In this document: positions 34,615 to 44,458 of the stretch, piece after piece | Layout: each line of letters begins with the position of its first letter | Position numbering within the stretch: position 1 is the stretch's first letter | Assembly (NCBI RefSeq): GCF_000374465.1 | Contig: NZ_KB894530.1 | Coordinates: 430,888 to 494,887 of the forward strand | Direction of reading: 5' to 3' | DNA: 64,000 nucleotides | DNA from: Ahrensia kielensis DSM 5890 | GTDB taxonomy: Bacteria > Pseudomonadota > Alphaproteobacteria > Rhizobiales > Rhizobiaceae | Translations under genes and position numbers: made by a program | Notes under the pieces: model-generated | What the model was told of the DNA's origin: nothing | Databases searched by the model: none | The model's input: only the letters and a program-made list of their open reading frames with translations

Positions 34615-36287
34615 ATGACTCTCAGTCGTATCGATGAAACGTTCAGCGTGTCAGGCCAAATCCACGAAACAGATATTCAGGCAATCAAAGATGCAGGGTT
34701 TCGTGCCATTATCTGCAATCGTCCCGACGGTGAAGGTGTAGATCAACCAACGTTCAACGAAATTGATAAGGCCGCAAAAAAAGCAGGCATTGAAACGTCA
34801 TACTTGCCGATCGTTTCTGGTAAAGTTTCAGACGAAGACGCTGCAGCTTTCGACAAAATTTTAAATGAATTACCTGGCCCTGTGCTTGCCTATTGTCGGA
34901 CTGGGACACGTTCAACAACCCTATGGTCACTTAGTCAAGCAATTCACAGAAGCCTTCCCGATATACTTATGGCAACCAAAGCGGCTGGCTACGATATGGC
35001 TGGCGTTGTGCGCCGGATTACTAATGGTGGCAAAACCCCAACAGAAAAAGGTGATTTCAACTTTGAGATAGTCATAGCTGGGGCTGGTGCAGGGGGTATT
35101 GCTACGGCAGCAAGTCTTAAAGCCCGCAAACCTGACCTGGAAATTGCTATCGTCGATCCAGCTGATATTCACTATTATCAACCTGGTTGGACAATGGTCG
35201 GTGGTGGTATTTTTAGAGCCGAACAGACATCACGCACGATGGGCTCATTGATCCCCAATGGTGTGCGCTGGATTAAAGCTGCTGTGGCTGCTTTCGAACC
35301 TGAAAACAACGCAGTAATCTTAGACGGATGCCGTGTTGTGAAATACAAACGCCTAATCGTTTGCCCTGGCATTAAGTTGGATTGGAACAAGGTTGACGGT
35401 TTGGTAGATACGCTTGGTCAAAATGGAGTAACCTCCAATTACCGCTATGACCTTGCTCCTTATACGTGGGAACTTGTTGAAGCTATGCAGCAAGGCCGCG
35501 CGATCTTTACGCAACCACCGATGCCGATTAAATGTGCAGGCGCACCGCAAAAGGCGATGTACTTGTCAGGCGACGCTTGGCACCGCCGGAGTGTTCTTAA
35601 GAACATTGACATACAATTTAATAATGCAGGTGGCGTATTATTTGGCGTCAAAGATTATGTTCCTGCTTTGATGAAGTATGTGGAAAAGTATAACGCCAAG
35701 CTCAATTTCTCCCACAACCTTGTGGCCGTCGACGGACCAGCTAAGAAAGCCTGGTTTGATGTGTCCAAGCCAGATACGCCTATTGAGCGGATCGAAATGG
35801 AATTTGACATGATGCATGTCTGCCCTCCACAAACGGCTCCTGATTTCATTCGTGTTTCGCCCTTGCAGATGCCTCTGGTTGGGTTGACGTTGATCAGGCC
35901 ACATTGCGTCACAAAAGCTATGACAATGTCTGGTCACTGGGTGATGTTATGAACGCCCCGAACGCTAAAACCATGGCAGCAGCACGTATTCAGGCGCCAG
36001 TTGTGGCCGAAAATATTATTGCGGACATTCGTGGATCTTCGCCGGTGGCTCATTATAATGGTTACGGCTCCTGTCCTCTAACAGTGGAGCGTGGCAAAAT
36101 TGTTTTGGCTGAATTCGGATATGGCGGCGTCTTGCTGCCCAGCTTCCCTAAAGCCCTCATCGACGGTACGAAACCCAGTCGCGCGGCTTGGTTTCTAAAA
36201 GAGAAGATACTGCCACCGATTTATTGGAAAGGCATGTTGAAGGGGCGCGAATGGTTGGCCAAGCCTGAACATATAATTGTTAAGTGA
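34615..36287 (+). pseudogene. DUF442 phosphatase-like / sulfide:quinone oxidoreductase fusion, frameshifted
   Basis: From ATG 34615 (MTLSRIDETFSVSGQIHETD) the first 110 residues form a DUF442/TIGR01244 domain with the phosphatase-like loop YCRTGTRS. A flavoprotein of the SQR type follows: GAGAGGIATAAS (FAD site), VDPADIHYYQPGWTMVGGGI, LIVCPGIKLDW with a redox Cys, PPMPIKCAGAPQKA with the second Cys. At about 35864 one G is missing; adding it gives SPLADASGWVDVDQATLRHK. The frame then continues through NVWSLGDVMNAP to TAA 36285-36287. The full product would be about 557 residues and would oxidise sulfide, passing electrons to quinone. As it stands the last quarter is lost. It may be an assembly error, since all else is intact. 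Confidence 0.85.
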
Positions 36288-36343
36288 ACTGACTTTGACC
36301 CACCCCACCTTTTGCAGTGGGCCCTCACATATCTGAGAATAAC

Positions 36344-38065
36344 ATGAAAACTGATCTGACGCGCTTCTTACCTATTTTGAAATGGGGGCGAGAGTACAAC
36401 CGCTCCGCACTCTCAAATGACCTTGTGGCTGCGTTAATCGTGACAATCATGTTGATTCCGCAATCATTGGCATACGCGTTATTGGCGGGATTGCCACCTG
36501 AGGCTGGCCTTTATGCCTCGATTGCACCGATCTTGCTATACGCCATATTTGGGACGAGCCGTGCTTTGGCTGTAGGCCCCGTTGCTGTTGTCTCACTGAT
36601 GACCGCAGCCGCATTGAGCCACATCGTTGAGCAAGGTACAATGGGCTATGCAGTTGCGGCATTGTCGCTGGCTGCATTATCGGGCTTGATCTTATTAGGA
36701 ATGGGACTTTTTCGTTTAGGTTTTGTTGCTAATTTCTTATCTCATCCCGTTATCTCAGGATTTATCACAGCCTCTGGCATCATTATAGCAGCAAGCCAAA
36801 TCAAACATATTCTTGGCGTTAATGCGGATGGCCATAACCTTCTAGAGTTGGTTATTTCACTGGGCCGTCATTTATCAGAAACCAACTGGATTACCGCAAT
36901 TATTGGTATTCTCGCAACGGGGTTTCTTTTCTGGGTGCGCAAAGGCCTCAAACCAGTATTACAAAAAATGGGCTTGTCTTCTGGCATAACTGGCGTTCTT
37001 GTGAAAACTGGCCCAGTGGCTGTCGTCGTCGTGACTACTCTTGCCGTATGGGGTTTTAACCTTGCAGATAAGGGTGTTAAAATCGTCGGAGAGGTACCGC
37101 AAAGCTTGCCTCCTCTGACACTACCGTCTTTCTCACCTGATTTATTGGGCCAGCTACTCCTTCCTGCATTCTTGATTTCCATTATTGGCTTTGTGGAATC
37201 AATTTCAGTTGCCCAAACTCTCGCGGCTAAAAGGCGGCAGCGTATCGATCCAGACCAAGAACTTATTGGACTTGGCGCCGCTAATATCGGTGCATCACTT
37301 ACAGGTGGATTTCCGGTTACAGGTGGCTTTTCGCGATCAGTCGTCAATTTTGATGCAGGTGCCGAAACCCCAGCTGCCGGAGCATTCACCGCAGTCGGGC
37401 TGGCTATAGCGGCACTCGCCCTGACACCGTTGATCTACTTTTTGCCCAAGGCGACTTTGGCGGCAACTATCATCGTCGCCGTGCTCAGCCTTGTTGATTT
37501 TTCGATACTCAAACGCAGTTGGAATTACTCCAAAGCAGACTTTTGTGCTGTGTTGACCACAATCCTTGTGACCCTTGGACTGGGAGTAGAGGCAGGTGTG
37601 TCGGCAGGTGTAGGGCTATCAATCTTACTGCATCTATATAAATCATCTAAGCCACATATCGCCGAAGTTGGCCAAGTCCCTGGCACTGAACATTATCGCA
37701 ATATTCTGCGCCATGATGTTTTAACAGATTCTTCCATTGTGACACTGCGTGTTGATGAAAGCTTGTACTTTGCAAATGCTCGTTATCTTGAAGATAAAAT
37801 CCAAAATCGTGTCGCTGATGACAAGAATGTCCGGCACGTGATTTTGCAGTGCTCTGCAATCAATGAAATCGACTTAAGTGCGCTTGAGTCGCTTGAGGCG
37901 ATAAACGAACGATTGAAAGCAATGGGTGTCACGCTTCACTTATCTGAAGTCAAAGGACCGGTAATGGATCGATTGAAAGCACAATCGTTTCTGAAGGAAA
38001 TGAGTGGCGAAGTTTTTCTCTCGCAGTTTGAAGCCGAACAAAAGCTAAAGGCAGCGCAACATTGA
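36344..38065 (+). CDS. SulP-family anion permease with STAS domain
   Basis: This 573-residue transporter starts at ATG 36344 (MKTDLTRFLPILKWGREYNR). The SulP signature PQSLAYALLAGLPPEAGLYA is at about residues 46-65, some 10-12 hydrophobic spans follow, and a cytoplasmic STAS domain lies from about 435 (SSIVTLRVDESLYFANARYL, VILQCSAINEIDLSALESLE). SulP proteins move sulfate, bicarbonate or other anions. As last gene of the sulfide module it may export sulfate or sulfite made by oxidation, or import sulfate; direction cannot be told. Confidence 0.9.
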   Translation: MKTDLTRFLPILKWGREYNRSALSNDLVAALIVTIMLIPQSLAYALLAGLPPEAGLYASIAPILLYAIFGTSRALAVGPVAVVSLMTAAALSHIVEQGTMGYAVAALSLAALSGLILLGMGLFRLGFVANFLSHPVISGFITASGIIIAASQIKHILGVNADGHNLLELVISLGRHLSETNWITAIIGILATGFLFWVRKGLKPVLQKMGLSSGITGVLVKTGPVAVVVVTTLAVWGFNLADKGVKIVGEVPQSLPPLTLPSFSPDLLGQLLLPAFLISIIGFVESISVAQTLAAKRRQRIDPDQELIGLGAANIGASLTGGFPVTGGFSRSVVNFDAGAETPAAGAFTAVGLAIAALALTPLIYFLPKATLAATIIVAVLSLVDFSILKRSWNYSKADFCAVLTTILVTLGLGVEAGVSAGVGLSILLHLYKSSKPHIAEVGQVPGTEHYRNILRHDVLTDSSIVTLRVDESLYFANARYLEDKIQNRVADDKNVRHVILQCSAINEIDLSALESLEAINERLKAMGVTLHLSEVKGPVMDRLKAQSFLKEMSGEVFLSQFEAEQKLKAAQH

Positions 38066-38305
38066 GCAGTACAAATATATCGGTCTAAAGAGCACAATTA
38101 TTCCTCAAACATCGATACCACGCTCATACAGAACATTTGCCACATGACTTATACTGAGCGGAAAGCGCCTCTGTCATGATCATTTTAAATCTGTGTATTT
38201 CGCCAATCACAGGCAGCGGCAATGGCATGACCTTGATATAGATGAGGTCTGTCCCGCATATATCGGGTGTAATGTTTTTAAGTTCATTTACGGAGTTTAG
38301 CAAAG

Positions 38306-39829
38306 GTGCAGGTCGCAGTTGAAATGGGAAGTTTGACAGGGGGAGCCCCCGCCAATCTTGACATTGAAGAGCTGCTGGCGACCCGTCTTTTGGTGCAAGG
38401 TAATTCCGGCTCAGGAAAATCGCATCTACTGCGCCGTCTGCTCGAGCAATCCTCGCAATGGGTTCAACAGGTGATTATCGATCCCGAAGGCGACTTCGTG
38501 ACATTGTCAGAAAAATACGGTCATTTGGTTGTTGAAGGAGATCGAACCGAGGGCGAACTTGCCGGTATTGCCAGCCGCATTCGGCGGCACCGTGTATCCT
38601 GCGTTCTTTCACTTGAAGGGCTAGACGTTGAAGAGCAAATGCGCGCTGCAGCGACATTTCTCAATGCGCTATTCGATGCTGATCATGAGTTTTGGTATCC
38701 AATTTTGGTCGTGGTGGATGAGGCACAATTGTTTGCGCCAGCAGTTGGCGGCGAAGTATCTGAGGGCACTCGAAAAATGTCGCTGGGTGCGATGACCAAC
38801 TTGATGTGCAGGGGCCGCAAACGCGGCTTGGCGGGCGTCATCGCAACGCAGCGCTTGGCTAAACTTGCCAAAAACGTAGCGGCGGAAGCCTCTAATTTTC
38901 TTATGGGGCGCACGTTTCTTGACATTGATATGGCACGCGCCGCTGACCTTTTGGGTATGGACCGACGTCAGGCAGAGATGTTCCGCGATCTAAAACGCGG
39001 TAATTTTGTGGGGCTTGGCCCTGCCCTTTCTCGGAGGCCCATTCCGATTGCTATTGGCGCAGTGGAAACACAGGCGCGCTCATCTAGTCCTAAATTGATG
39101 CCCATGCCTGACGTTGCAGAAAATGTTGAAGATCTGATTTTTACGCCGGACCCAGAGGAATTCAACCAGCTGCCACAACGCCGCACGCGGCCAGCACCGC
39201 GGCCAACAACGGATATTTTGGCTGAGCTTTCTCGCGCTACTCCGCTCAGCGATGCGCCCTTATCAAAGGCGAATGATAAGACGGTAACTCCTGAGATTTC
39301 TGCAGAAGAGCGCGAAGCCAGCATCTCCAATGTGTTAGAGGAAATTCTCTCCGATCCACAATCAGGCTACCGCACCGATTCAGCGCTTTATCAGGACTTT
39401 TTGGTGCGGCTTCGCATGCGCCGCCTGTCCGGCTCACCAATGTCGCTCAGTGAATTCCGTCGCCGCGTTGCCATTGCGCGTTCTGGCGTTGATGCAGAAA
39501 CGCAGGACACGGAGACTTGGGCCACCGCCCTCTCCATGTGCACGATGGTGACGGATGATTTGCAGGGCGTATTTTTAATGCTCGCCTATGCTGCGATCAA
39601 AGGCGACATTTGCCCTTCTGATGCTCGTATTGCCCGCGCCTATGGCACTCATTCAGCGCGGCGAGCACGCAGACTTTTAGGCTATTTCGAAGAACAAGGT
39701 TTAATCATTGTTCATGCCGATCAGTCTGGCAAACGTATTGTAGGCATTCCTGAACTCGCATCTGAAACAGCACCGGGCGCTGCTGATGAGCCTGATGTGA
39801 TTTCGCAAAGCGCTGAAGCTGCTGAGTAG
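38306..39829 (+). CDS. DUF87-type ATP-binding protein (HerA-like)
   Basis: This 507-residue ATPase starts at GTG 38306 (MQVAVEMGSLTGGAPANLDI; an internal ATG follows five codons later). Walker A GNSGSGKS is at about residues 32-39, Walker B ILVVVDEAQLFAP, and the conserved RGRKRGLAGVIATQRLAKLA resembles HerA-like translocases, but there is no HAS barrel. After a proline-rich linker (about 280-320) a C-terminal region of about 160 residues has helical, DNA-binding-like character (ARIARAYGTHSARRARRLLG). Orthologues of this layout are common in alphaproteobacterial chromosomes without known role, as far as I recall. It is a single gene between SulP and the antiporter. Confidence 0.75.
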   Translation: MQVAVEMGSLTGGAPANLDIEELLATRLLVQGNSGSGKSHLLRRLLEQSSQWVQQVIIDPEGDFVTLSEKYGHLVVEGDRTEGELAGIASRIRRHRVSCVLSLEGLDVEEQMRAAATFLNALFDADHEFWYPILVVVDEAQLFAPAVGGEVSEGTRKMSLGAMTNLMCRGRKRGLAGVIATQRLAKLAKNVAAEASNFLMGRTFLDIDMARAADLLGMDRRQAEMFRDLKRGNFVGLGPALSRRPIPIAIGAVETQARSSSPKLMPMPDVAENVEDLIFTPDPEEFNQLPQRRTRPAPRPTTDILAELSRATPLSDAPLSKANDKTVTPEISAEEREASISNVLEEILSDPQSGYRTDSALYQDFLVRLRMRRLSGSPMSLSEFRRRVAIARSGVDAETQDTETWATALSMCTMVTDDLQGVFLMLAYAAIKGDICPSDARIARAYGTHSARRARRLLGYFEEQGLIIVHADQSGKRIVGIPELASETAPGAADEPDVISQSAEAAE

Positions 39830-40083
39830 CAATGCTTTTTAGCATTCCTTTTAAAAAACTCTACTGAATACAATTCACAGCTGCTAAACTTGCAACATTA
39901 AAATATTAATTTTGTTTATTTAATATAACTCGTGATTTCAGCGTCACATTTAAAACAAGCATATTCCCTTACTGTATTTCTTGAATATTTAGTTTAAAAA
40001 TTTAGCTTTAAATGTCGCAAAATTTATCGATTATTGCATTACGCCGATTTTCTCCAAACAAATTTTCTGCTATTTCCCTTCCC

Positions 40084-42612
40084 ATGAACATCATCTTAAT
40101 AACTGCCTTTATAGCGTCGCTCTTTTTGATTATCGGTGCAGCCGAACCGCTGGCTGCACGGCTACGTCTTCCATACAGCGTAATCTTGGCGGTTCTTGGC
40201 ATGCTTATCGGTGCAGGCGCTATCTTCTTTCTGCGCACTGAATTGACCGACGCATTAAACCCGGTTGCCGAAGCAATTCTGCGCTTGCCTATTCGTTCAA
40301 ACGTGTTCCTCTATGTATTCCTGCCAACACTGTTATTTCAGGCAACGCTGGGAATGAACTTGCGCCGTATGCTCGACGATTGGGTTCCTATTTTAGTGCT
40401 CGCTGTCGTCGCTGTGGTCGTCGCTACTTTAAGTGTCGGCTATGCACTGGCATGGACGAGTACGTTGCCACTTGCTGCCTGCCTGCTGATCGGAGCCATC
40501 GTATCTACGACAGATCCTTCGGCTGTGGTGTCGATCTTTCGCTCCATTTCAGCACCGCGCAGACTGGCACGTATCATCGAGGGCGAAAGCCTGCTGAACG
40601 ATGCCGCAGCAATCGCGCTCTTTGGCCTGTTCATGGGCTTTGTGATGCTTGGCATGCCAGACCCGACCTTTACGGATGCGCTTGGACAGTTTCCCGTATT
40701 GATTGGCGGCGGCGCAATTGTAGGTTGGGTTGCAGCACGACTTTCAGTATTACTCATGTCGGTTTTTGTGCACCATGAACGTGCGCAGATTTCTGTGTCA
40801 GTTGCTCTTCCCTATCTCGTTTATATCGGCGCGGAACAGATTGTCGGCGCCTCTGGCGTAATCGCTGTCGTGACAGCCGGCATAACGATGAACCTAACAG
40901 GCCCCCACCGTTTGTCGCCGCAAGCTTGGTCAAACCTCAGTGAGGTGTGGGACCTTCTCGCACATTGGGCAGGCGCATTGATCTTTATTCTGGCTGCGCT
41001 TCTTATCCCAAGATTATTAGAAGAAGTACGTGCCGAGGACTTTTTTCTAGTTAGTGTCGTCATTTGTGCCGCTGTGATCGCACGGGCGCTCATTCTGTTT
41101 GGACTGTTACCGCTACTTACATTGCTGCGCCTTTCTCCTGCCGTTGAGCGGCCATACCGCGTAGCAATCCTATGGGGCGGACTTCGCGGAGCGGTCACTC
41201 TTGCACTGGCTTTGGCTGTTACTGAAAGCATTTGGGTTCCCATTGAAGTTAAGCGTGTGGTTGGCATTCTGGCCACAGGTTTCACGCTCTTCACTCTCAT
41301 TGTGCAGGGTACGACATTGCGGAGCGTCATCAGATGGCTCGGGCTTGATCGATTATCACCAATTGACGAAGCTTTATCACGTCAGGTCGTTGCGGTTGCG
41401 CTCCAAACCGTGCGTGAGGATGTGGAAAACACCACCGAGAATTATGAATTAAATCGCGAAATTGTACGCTCTGAAGCAAAGAAATTCGGTGAGCGATTGA
41501 ACGACACAGTTCAAGCCGCAGAAGACGGTGCTGAAATTCTTGATCGTGATCGAATTACATTGGGGTTGATTGCTCTTGCTGGTCATGAGCGCGACACTGT
41601 GCTTATCCGCATGCGAGAGCGGACAATTTCCCAACGTATGGCAGAGCAGGTCTTATCGGACGCAGACCGGCTGATTGAGGGCGCAAGATCTGGCGGACGG
41701 TATGGGTATCAACGCGCAGCGCGAAAAACCGTGTCATACGGCCTAGATTTCAAAATTGGCGTGGCATTACAACGACGCCTGCATTTGTCTGGGCCTTTGG
41801 CCCGTATGACTGCTGACCGCTTTGAGCTCTTACTGTCACAGCGGCTTATTTTGCGCGACCTTGATGCGTTCATCGATAAACGTATTCGCCGTATTCATGG
41901 ACGACGGGTCGCAGAATTGCTGCATGAGTTAGTCGCACGCCGTGTGGAGGCGCTGGAGACTGCTTTAGAAGGCCTGCGCCTGCAATATCCTGGATACGCA
42001 GAAAAACTCGAACGTCGCTTCATCCGGCGTACAGCACTACGCCTTGAAGAGCGTGAATATTCCATCATGCGCGAAGATGGATTGATTGGGGCCGAAATTT
42101 ATACGGCATTGATGCAAGATTTGAATGTGAAACGTGCCGCCACTGAGAAACGTCCTTCGCTCGATGTTGCCATTCAACGTTTAGAACTCGTCCAGCGTTT
42201 TCCTTTGTTTGTTGGAATGGATGATTCTGCGCTCAAAAAACTGGGACGTTCGCTCAAAACTGTTTACGTTAACTCAGGTGAGTTGATCATTGATAAGGAT
42301 GATCCAGCGACGAGTGTTTACTTTATCGCCTCCGGTGCGGTCGAGCTTGAGAGCGCTGGCCAAACATGGCGGCGCGGCGGCGGCGAGATGTTTGGGCAAA
42401 TTGCAATCCTGACGAAGAAAGCGGTTCGCACGCAAGTACGGGCAATCGCTCCTTCGACATTACTCGCGCTTGACGCTGATCGCTTCCGCCGCCTTCTTGC
42501 GCGTAGCCCTGCCATTCAACAAGCCATTCGCAACAGCGCAAAGGAGCGCGGCATAGACCCTGACGCACTCATAGCAAAAGAACAATCAGGCACCCCACTG
42601 ATTACGAAGTAG
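40084..42612 (+). CDS. NhaP-type cation:proton antiporter with cyclic-nucleotide-binding-like domain
   Basis: This product of about 842 residues starts at ATG 40084 (MNIILITAFIASLFLIIGAA); the same frame offers ATG 40012, but neither has a clear ribosome-binding site. The first 420 residues are a CPA1 exchanger with about 12 spans. Its motifs include IVSTTDPSAVVSIF (the TD-P motif), EGESLLNDAAAIALFGLF with the catalytic ND, and WGGLRGAVTLALAL. A helical cytoplasmic region follows, then from about 690 a cNMP-type beta roll (LVQRFPLFVGMDDSALKKLG, FGQIAILTKKAVRTQVRAI). It probably exchanges Na+ or K+ for protons under ligand control. Confidence 0.88.
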   Translation: MNIILITAFIASLFLIIGAAEPLAARLRLPYSVILAVLGMLIGAGAIFFLRTELTDALNPVAEAILRLPIRSNVFLYVFLPTLLFQATLGMNLRRMLDDWVPILVLAVVAVVVATLSVGYALAWTSTLPLAACLLIGAIVSTTDPSAVVSIFRSISAPRRLARIIEGESLLNDAAAIALFGLFMGFVMLGMPDPTFTDALGQFPVLIGGGAIVGWVAARLSVLLMSVFVHHERAQISVSVALPYLVYIGAEQIVGASGVIAVVTAGITMNLTGPHRLSPQAWSNLSEVWDLLAHWAGALIFILAALLIPRLLEEVRAEDFFLVSVVICAAVIARALILFGLLPLLTLLRLSPAVERPYRVAILWGGLRGAVTLALALAVTESIWVPIEVKRVVGILATGFTLFTLIVQGTTLRSVIRWLGLDRLSPIDEALSRQVVAVALQTVREDVENTTENYELNREIVRSEAKKFGERLNDTVQAAEDGAEILDRDRITLGLIALAGHERDTVLIRMRERTISQRMAEQVLSDADRLIEGARSGGRYGYQRAARKTVSYGLDFKIGVALQRRLHLSGPLARMTADRFELLLSQRLILRDLDAFIDKRIRRIHGRRVAELLHELVARRVEALETALEGLRLQYPGYAEKLERRFIRRTALRLEEREYSIMREDGLIGAEIYTALMQDLNVKRAATEKRPSLDVAIQRLELVQRFPLFVGMDDSALKKLGRSLKTVYVNSGELIIDKDDPATSVYFIASGAVELESAGQTWRRGGGEMFGQIAILTKKAVRTQVRAIAPSTLLALDADRFRRLLARSPAIQQAIRNSAKERGIDPDALIAKEQSGTPLITK

Positions 42613-43006
42613 ATGGTGCTTTTCCATCATTTGGCTAATCATATTTGCACCAGCGCTTGCTGCTGCAATGATTTTATTGACGGCGAACAAGTATGCGATG
42701 ACTGGAAATTGTCGCAGCCTTGGGAAATAACAAATTTCCCTGACAACATCGCCAAATGAGTAAATAATAGGACTTACGCCTAAATAATCAGCTTGTATTG
42801 CCCGCTTTATAGGCACCCCTAGCCTTGCTTAATATTTACGCATCAGCGCAAAATTCCGAAGTATTTTTACGGCTCATGCGCTTTCAATAGCTGGCTCGAC
42901 GGGCTCATCTTTTTGTCGGCGCACCATCTAGAAAGCCATGGAATAGAAGGCGCTGACAACTCGAGAATCATTATAGGCAAGCACGATTGAAACTGTTTGA
43001 AACGCG
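42613..43006. other. Intergenic region before urease genes
   Basis: This 394-base stretch between the antiporter gene and ureD has no credible coding frame or structural RNA that I can support. It is expected to hold the ure promoter. No sigma-54 element like that before urtA was found here by eye. Confidence 0.4.
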
Positions 43007-43828
43007 ATGAATATCATCCCGACTATCCAACCGATGCAGCGCAATACGGGCAGCGCACGGCTTAGTGTGACAGGCGTGAGTGGTAACACCATGCTTGAAA
43101 ACTTATATCAGTCGGGCAATGCCAAACTTCGTATTCCTGAACGTTATGAATCTGGTCCGCTTGAAGCGGTTATGATCAACATCGCTGGTGGCATGACGGG
43201 CGGCGACACGCTTGATTGGGATTTCAGCGCTCATGACAATGCCGAACTTACTTTGACATCGCAGGCCTGCGAAAAAATCTATAAATCTAGCTCAGGACAA
43301 GCCGTCGCCGATATTGCGTTAAACGCCTCTAGCGGATCGCGCATAAACTGGTTGCCGCAAGAAACCATTATATTTGATCGTGCAAATTTACTGCGCAAAG
43401 TAAATATTGATCTATCCGATAACGCCTCAGCGCTCATTGTCGAGGCGTTGGTGTTTGGCCGTAAAGCGATGGGCGAAATTGTAAAAGAAGCGACGATCCG
43501 CGACCGCTGGCGCGTGCAACAAGATGGCGCTCTCATCCATGCGGAAGAATTATGGATAACTGGCCCGATCGATGAGCAATTATCAAACAAGGCAATTGCT
43601 GCGGGCAACAAGGCCATAGCGACGGTGCTTTTTGTGTCGCCTAACGCTGAGCAGTCCATGGCGCAGCTCAATAATATAATTGGTGAGAACGGCGCGGTGT
43701 CTTGCTGGAATGGCAAGTTGCTTTTGCGCATTTTAGCTATGGATAGTTATGATTTACGCCGCACCCTAATTCCTGTGATCCAATGTCTATCAGGCGGACA
43801 AAAACTGCCGAAATGCTGGACGCTTTAG
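43007..43828 (+). CDS. ureD: Urease accessory protein UreD
   Basis: This 273-residue UreD/UreH protein is a scaffold that binds apo-urease and carries nickel from UreG through UreF into the active site. Recognisable segments are [59 protein letters not shown] and [13 protein letters not shown]. It is the first gene of the cluster ureDABCE-x-FG and is followed after 11 bases by ureA. Start ATG 43007 fits family length; the Shine-Dalgarno sequence is weak. Confidence 0.93.
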   Translation: MNIIPTIQPMQRNTGSARLSVTGVSGNTMLENLYQSGNAKLRIPERYESGPLEAVMINIAGGMTGGDTLDWDFSAHDNAELTLTSQACEKIYKSSSGQAVADIALNASSGSRINWLPQETIIFDRANLLRKVNIDLSDNASALIVEALVFGRKAMGEIVKEATIRDRWRVQQDGALIHAEELWITGPIDEQLSNKAIAAGNKAIATVLFVSPNAEQSMAQLNNIIGENGAVSCWNGKLLLRILAMDSYDLRRTLIPVIQCLSGGQKLPKCWTL

Positions 43829-43839
43829 ATGGAGACGAT

Positions 43840-44142
43840 ATGCAACTGACCCCGAGAGAAAAAGATAAATTGCTGATTTCAATGGCGGCAGTCGTCGCGC
43901 GTAAGCGCCTTGAGCGCGGCGTGAAGCTGAATCACCCAGAAGCCATTGCGCTAATCACAGATTTTGTCGTTGAAGGCGCGCGCGACGGGCGCAGCGTTGC
44001 CGACCTCATGGAAGCAGGCGCGCATGTGATCACCCGCGCGCAAGTGATGGAAGGCATCCCTGAAATGATCCACGATATTCAGGTCGAAGCCACTTTTCCC
44101 GATGGCACAAAACTCGTGACCGTGCATGAGCCGATTAGATAG
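43840..44142 (+). CDS. ureA: Urease gamma subunit UreA
   Basis: This 100-residue gamma subunit starts at ATG 43840 ([20 protein letters not shown]) after GGAGACG. An upstream in-frame start would overlap ureD and add residues foreign to the family. Conserved features include [31 protein letters not shown] and [20 protein letters not shown]. It assembles with UreB and UreC into the (ABC)3 enzyme in the cytoplasm. Confidence 0.96.
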   Translation: MQLTPREKDKLLISMAAVVARKRLERGVKLNHPEAIALITDFVVEGARDGRSVADLMEAGAHVITRAQVMEGIPEMIHDIQVEATFPDGTKLVTVHEPIR

Positions 44143-44152
44143 GAGAACGTCT

Positions 44153-44458
44153 ATGATCCCCGGTGAAATTATAACCGCTAAAGGCGACATCACGCTCAAT
44201 GAGGGCGCTGAATCTATCACTTTAAAAGTGGCCAATACGGGCGACCGTCCGGTGCAAGTGGGCAGCCATTATCATTTTTATGAAACCAATGCGGCGCTGA
44301 CATTTGACCGCGATGCTGCGCGTGGCATGCGACTTGATATTGCGGCTGGAACTGCTGTTCGGTTTGAACCGGGCCAAGAGCGTGACGTAACGCTTATTCC
44401 TGTTTCTGGCGCACGCAAAATATATGGCTTCAATGCCAAAATAATGGGAGATCTATAA
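44153..44458 (+). CDS. ureB: Urease beta subunit UreB
   Basis: This 101-residue beta subunit starts at ATG 44153 ([20 protein letters not shown]) behind AGGAGAAC, 10 bases after ureA. Typical segments are [40 protein letters not shown] and [10 protein letters not shown] at the end. Its stop overlaps the ureC start by one base (ATAATG), a common arrangement in bacterial ure clusters. It forms part of the structural core with UreA and UreC. Confidence 0.96.
   Translation: MIPGEIITAKGDITLNEGAESITLKVANTGDRPVQVGSHYHFYETNAALTFDRDAARGMRLDIAAGTAVRFEPGQERDVTLIPVSGARKIYGFNAKIMGDL

Noticed and set aside
36300..36325. Possible hairpin CCCAC/GTGGG after the SQR fusion.
   Set aside because: The stem is short and alternative pairings compete, and no T-run follows. 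Too weak to call.
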